Source: Zelonia costaricensis
Taxonomy: Eukaryota > Euglenozoa > Kinetoplastea > Trypanosomatida > Trypanosomatidae
Length of the DNA: 64,000 bases
Direction of reading: 5' to 3'
NCBI GenBank assembly: GCA_030849075.1
Contig: JASAOO010003473.1
Span: 1-64,000, forward strand
This document shows positions 13,301 to 19,300 of the stretch, piece by piece. The notes below the pieces were generated by a model. That model was given only the letters and a program-made list of their open reading frames with translations, was not told the DNA's origin and did no database searches. The position numbers and the translations under genes were made by a program. Position 1 is the stretch's first letter. Each line of letters begins with the position of its first letter.

Positions 13301-16300
13301 GCGACGGCAGCGCTTGTGCCGGGCTCGCTGAACGTCACGACGGGTCCGGTGCAGTGCGTCGAGAACGCGAGCTTCATCTCTGGCCAGACGCAGCTCGTGA
13401 CGTTCCGCCTGGAGGAGGGCACCAATGTCACGGACGACGCGTGGCGGCTTTCCTTCTACGCGACGACATCGCTGAACTGCGATGAGCGCTACGTCGGCGA
13501 CTTCGTGCCCGGCTCGGCGCAGCTGCAGTCCACGACGAGCACCTCCGCGACGTACTCGGTGGTCTGGCCCGTCGGGCTTGGCGTGACGACCGACCGGTAC
13601 ACCATCTGCTTCACCCACAACGGCGTGGTCAGCACGGTGTGCACGTGCGGGCAGATCGACGCCAGGACGGGCGAGTGCTACATCACCGGCACGCCAGGCT
13701 CGCCGCAGAGCTTCACGCCGGCGCCGCAGCCGACGTACGTGGGGCAGACGATCAGCCTCACCTTCACTGTGAACGAGTCCATGACCGCGTACCCGCCCAC
13801 GGCCGTCAAGTTCGTCACGTACGTGAACCCGCTCTCCTCGTGCAACGCCGCCCCCGCCTTTACGCCGTCGAGCGCCACCCTGACCCGCGTGAGCGCCGTC
13901 GAGTACGTCTACGCCTTCAAGCACGACTACAGCCTCGGCAGCGCGACGCTGATGGTGTGCGCGCTGACCGACCTGTCCACCTCGTACGGCCGCGTCGCCT
14001 CCACCGTCGTACCGTCGTCGCCGACGACGAACAACACGCTGTGGATACGGCCCTACCTCGCCCTGTCCACCTTCCCGAGCGCCGCCGCCTACCTCAGCGC
14101 GATGCAGACGCTGAACCTGACCTTCACCATGGCCAGCCAGCAGCAGGACGACCTCGTCAGCGCGGCGGACCGCATCACCGTCGTCAGCGACCCGCGCAAC
14201 TGCGTCGAGTCCTTCATCGAAGCGCAGGACCCGGCCACTGTGATGCAGGCCTTCTACATCCCCGACACGGCCTTCCTGACGCTGCCGGCGCCGGTGCTGG
14301 CCGCCTATCCGGCGGCCTTCGACTCCACCTCGCTCGCCACCTTCGCCGACAACGCCAGCGGGCGGGGCACGCACTACTTCTGCTACCTCCTGGCTGGCGC
14401 CACGTGGGCGCCGGTGCTGCCCGCGCTGACCATCACCGCGGGTCTCATCGACAGCTGCTCCGTCACGGGCGCGGTGAGCCCGCCGAACGGCGACGCCGGC
14501 AGGTCGACGACGGCGCCGACGAACAACGGCGGCTCGCTGCGGGCGATGTACTACGCCCCGACCCGCATCCTCGGCACGGCGGCCTTCGGCTCGCTCGCGG
14601 TGGGAGGGGTGGACGCGGTGCGGGTCGTGCCGCAGAGCTCGTGGTGCACCAACGACGCGACAGCCGTCTTCACCGGTACCGTGGCGGACTACGCCGGCAG
14701 TGCCGCGGCCCCGTCGTCCAACAACAGCGTCGAGGCTGTCTTCTTCGCGCCGCTGGCGGGCACCTTCAAGCTGTGCTACCGCTTCGCGAATGCGAGCACG
14801 ACGAACTGGAGCCCGGCCTGCACCGGCCTCGCCGTGACGGCGCCGACGCCGACGGGCGCCACGGTGGGATGCTGGAACGTCGGCCAGGCGATGAGCATCA
14901 CGGCGCAGCAGGCGCTGAGCGGCTACGTCTTCACCGCGACGGACCGCCTGCGCCTCGTGCAGGGTGCGCTGCCCTGCCTCAACGCCAACGGCTCCCTGAC
15001 GGCGTCCGCGGCGACCGTGACGGTCGACGACGCGGCGCAGCCGACGTACGGCATCACGATGTCCACCGTGACGACCGGGCAGACCTCGTACGCGATGGCG
15101 CCGGCTTTCTTCCGGGCCGGCACGAGCGCCGTGCGGCTCTGCTACACCGACGCGGCGGGCAACCAGTTCGCCGTGCCGATGAACTACGCGGCGAGCCCCG
15201 CCGTGTCGAGTTTCCCGGTGCAGGCCCGCCAGCCCACCGCCTTGACCCTCCCCCAGCAGCACATCCAAGTCGGCCAGCGGCTCTTCCTCAACTTCACCGC
15301 TGCGCCGGCCACGGTGACGCCGCCGCTCGACCCCTACGCGGCGCTGCCGTCGCCGTACGTGCCCGGCCCGGCCTTCAACGGCAGCTACGACGCAGCGACG
15401 CTGCTGGCGGTGTCGAGCAGCACGGCCTACGCGGACGGTCGGTGCGCCGTGGCGCTGCGGGCCGGCACTCTGACAAGCGCCGCCTTCCGCGGCGTCTACG
15501 GCAGCGCCATCAGCGGCTACGTCCCCTACACGATTGGCAACTACGACCCGACCGCGGCGCAGTACTACATCACGTGCTACCAGCTCGCGGCGTGCGGGGT
15601 GGTGGACAGCGGCGACCCGCTGCAGGTGCGCAACGCAAACCCGGCGAACGTGTACACCGATGTCAGCCCACCGCGGCGCGGGCAGCTATTCGACGTCCTC
15701 TTCCAGCGTGACACGACGACGTCGGACGCCGCTGTCCTGACGCCCGGGAGCGACCGCGCCAGCAAGTCGGCCAACCTCGCCTCCTGCTGGACGCTGAGCG
15801 CGACCGCTGGGCAGACGGTGCTGGGAACGTCGGACCTGACGTACTTCACCACCATCTTCTACGCCCAGGCCCCGGCGCTGGCGGCGAACACGACGACGCG
15901 GAGCTGCTACTATCTCGCAGGCGGCAGCTGGTCCGAGGTGCCCAACGGCGTGGCGACGGTGCTGCCGGCGAACCCCGCAAGCTTCGACACTGTGCCGGCG
16001 GCGGCGCGGGTGAGTCAGGTGAACTACATCCGCTTCTACGGAACAGGGCTTGGCAGCGGCGACAGCGTGAAGCTTATCGCCCTGTCGTTGAACTGCAGCG
16101 CGGCCGCGGTGCCGCCGACGACGTTCCAGGCGTACACCTCGAGCTCACCGACCACGGGCGTCACGGGCACGGCGCAGGGCTGGACCGTCACGGAGGTCAG
16201 CGGCGACGGCACGACGGCGTCGCTGAACTTCACGGCGAGTGCGACGGGGACGTTCAGCGTGTGCTACCGCCTTGCGACGGACACGGTGTGGACGCTCGTG

Positions 16301-19300
16301 TACGCCGACCTCACGATCTACGAGCGCAACCCGAGCGCTGTGGTGCGCACCCCGGTAGCCACGCTGGAGGGCGAGCTCTTCACGCTGAACTTCACCGCCT
16401 CGACGCAGGCCAGCTCGGGTCTGTCCGCCAACGACCGCATCATCCTCTACTACGGCGCCAGCGTGAATTGCCTGGCCCCGACGTCGGAGCAGACCGCGCC
16501 GTCGGTGCAGGCCGACCCGTCCCGCACGGACACACTGCCGCAGTACATCGCCTACCAGCTGGCCGCCGGCACGCGCGGCAGCTACACGCTCTGCTACCTC
16601 ATGGCCGCCTCCACGGTGTCGGGCGGTTTCATCACGGTGTGGGGCTACGACGTCGTGGTGGTGGGCGCGAACCCGGAGAACATGACCCTGTACCCGGTGC
16701 GCACCTCGCAGGTGCACCGGCCGTACGAGCTGCTCACGCTTGTGTTCGAGGGCTGGGGCCTCGTGGCGACGGAGGCCAAGACGGACGCCGTAAAGCTGAT
16801 CCAGGCCGGTAACAGTGCCGCGTCGTCGGCCTCGGTGACGGACGCCATGTGCCAGCAGACCGCCGCGGTGACCTCGACCATCACGTACTACCCCCTCTAC
16901 GCAAACGGCACGGCGGCGGAGCAGGTGTGGCGGGTGACGTCCGCCGGCGTCAACGTGCCGTACGCCGTGTGCTACAAGCTGAGCGGTGGGCAGTACCACG
17001 CGATTGGCGCACCAATCACCATCACGGGGACGGCCAGCCCGAGTGGGGCGACCTCGACGAAGCTGGCGGGCACGGCGGGTGCGACGACGACCATCTCGGT
17101 AGGCGAGTCGATGACGTGGGCGCTGACGGGGGCCACAGCGGAGTCGTGCGGCAACGGCGCGGCACTCCTCTTCTTCAGCGTGCAAGGCTGCAACGACGTG
17201 CGCTACTACGAGAACGTCACAGCCATCCTCGCCTCCAGCGCGCTGACGTCGCTGACCTTCCCGGCGGGTGCGGCGACGGTGACGAACTGCAGCGGCGCGA
17301 CGCAGCTCCGCGTGCCGACATCGTTTACGTTTGCGTCGTCGAGCCCGGCGAGCGGCGCGGACGCGACGCTGTCGCTCTGCTACTGGAGCGCTGGCAACGC
17401 GGCGGTGTCGGTGCTCTCGGACAGCCGCATCACGCTGACCGAAGGCGTCCCGCCGCCCCTGACGACGACGCTCGCCGTCGACGCGCAGGCCGTCTTCTCC
17501 TTCAACCTGTCCGTGAGCCCGACCACGACGGACTGGGTCGTGCTGGTCGCGGACGCGTCGGCGTGCCTGGGCGTGAGTGCACCGGCCAACGCGGCGTACT
17601 TCACCAACCTCAGCTACAGCAGCAGCGCCGGCGTGGCAACCGTCACGGCCGCCGTGCCGGCCGCGGGCAGCTACTATGCGTGCTACTCGCACCAGGACGG
17701 CGCGTGTGCGGCCAGCACGGGCCGCGAGTGCGCTCGAGTCGTCGCGGCCATCGACGCCGCCGCCGCAAGCCCGAGCGCGTGGGCTGCGCAGCCGACGCCG
17801 CTGTACGTGTCCACCGCATCCCTCGTCGTCACGCTGACCTTTGCGAGCAGCAGCGACGCCGCGGCGCAGGGCAAGACAGCCGTGGCGTGGCTCGCCAGCG
17901 TCTCCAGCGCCACCATGCAAGACGTTTGGCTGGCGTGCGCGCAGACGCGGGCGACGCCGACGGCGGCACGAGTCAACCTGACGTACGGCGGGATGGCGTG
18001 GACGACGGCGGGGCTGCCGCTGACGCAGTCGGGCTCGTACGCGCTGTGCTACACTGCGACCAGCAACGCAGCCGACGCACTGCACCTGTTCGGCCCAGCG
18101 TCCGCAGCGGGGCCGGTGGTGCTGCCGAGCGCTGTCACGGGCGTCACACTGCCGCCCTTTGTGACTGTGGGCACCACAAACACGATCGTGCTCGCCGGCG
18201 GTGGGCTGTCGACGACCGACGCGGTGGTGGCCGTGGCCGTGCCCATCCTCAGCTCCTCCTCTGGACCGTCGTCGACGTCGAGCGGGCTGCCAGCGGACAT
18301 GTGCACGAACACGGCCTACGCGCCCCGCGTCGTCGCCACAAACCCCAGCTCCACCACCGCCGCCACGGGGCTGTCGTCGATGGCGCGCGACCTCGTCTTC
18401 AGTGCGACCGGCGCCTACGTGCTGTGCTACACCGCCACGTACGGCGGCACGCCGACGCTGATCACGGCGGCGCCCTTCACGGTGTCGCCGAGTGTCGTCA
18501 GCATGACGGTGCTGAGCCCCGTGGTGGAGGTAGGAGTGGTGCTCGAGCTCATGTTCTCTGGCAGCGGGCTGACCGCCACGGACCTCGCCGCCGTCGTGTA
18601 TACCGGCGGCCTCACGACGACGCCGACGGTGGAGAACGTGTGCCTCAGCGCGGCGGCCACGTACACGGCCGTGACGTCGGCGACCGCGGACGGCAGCACG
18701 TCCTACTACAGCACCACGCCGATGCAGCAGGGGACGCACATGGTGTGCTACCGCAAGTCGCAGACGAGCACGCCCATCCTCCTGCCCACGAAGCTGAACG
18801 TCGTGGTGCGGACCGCGGCGAGCGCCATCTTCTCGGTGCAGCCGGGCGGGTGCGCGACGCTGCTGACGTGCACCGTGCAGCCGACCGTCACGCTGGTCAA
18901 CAGCTCCGGCCAGGCGACGGCGGCGCCGTACAGCACCGTGAGCATGGCTCTGTACAACAGCGACGGCACCACGGCCGCGCCGGACGGCTACCTGTCCGGC
19001 GGCACGGCGTACACGAGTGTCGACTTCACGAACTTCACCTTCTGGGCCCTGCGCATCTCGACAGCCGGCACGTACGTCATGAAGGCGACCGTCACGCTGG
19101 GCGGCAGCGCGGCGACGCTGGTCGCCACGTCCGCGGCGATCACCGTCACGGACGGTGGCAGCACCGTCGTCAACGTGGCATCGGTCGCGTGTCTGCCAGT
19201 CGGCATCCTCGACCGCACGACCGGCTCCACGGCGGACACGGTGGACTGCCTCGTCACGACGCTCATCAGCGACGCCCCAGACAGCTTCACGGTGCAGCTC

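Noticed and set aside
12518..15268. A 916-codon minus-strand frame, and similar frames at 16145-19366 and 16849-19731
   Set aside because: Shadows of the giant gene with Arg/Gly/His-rich low complexity.
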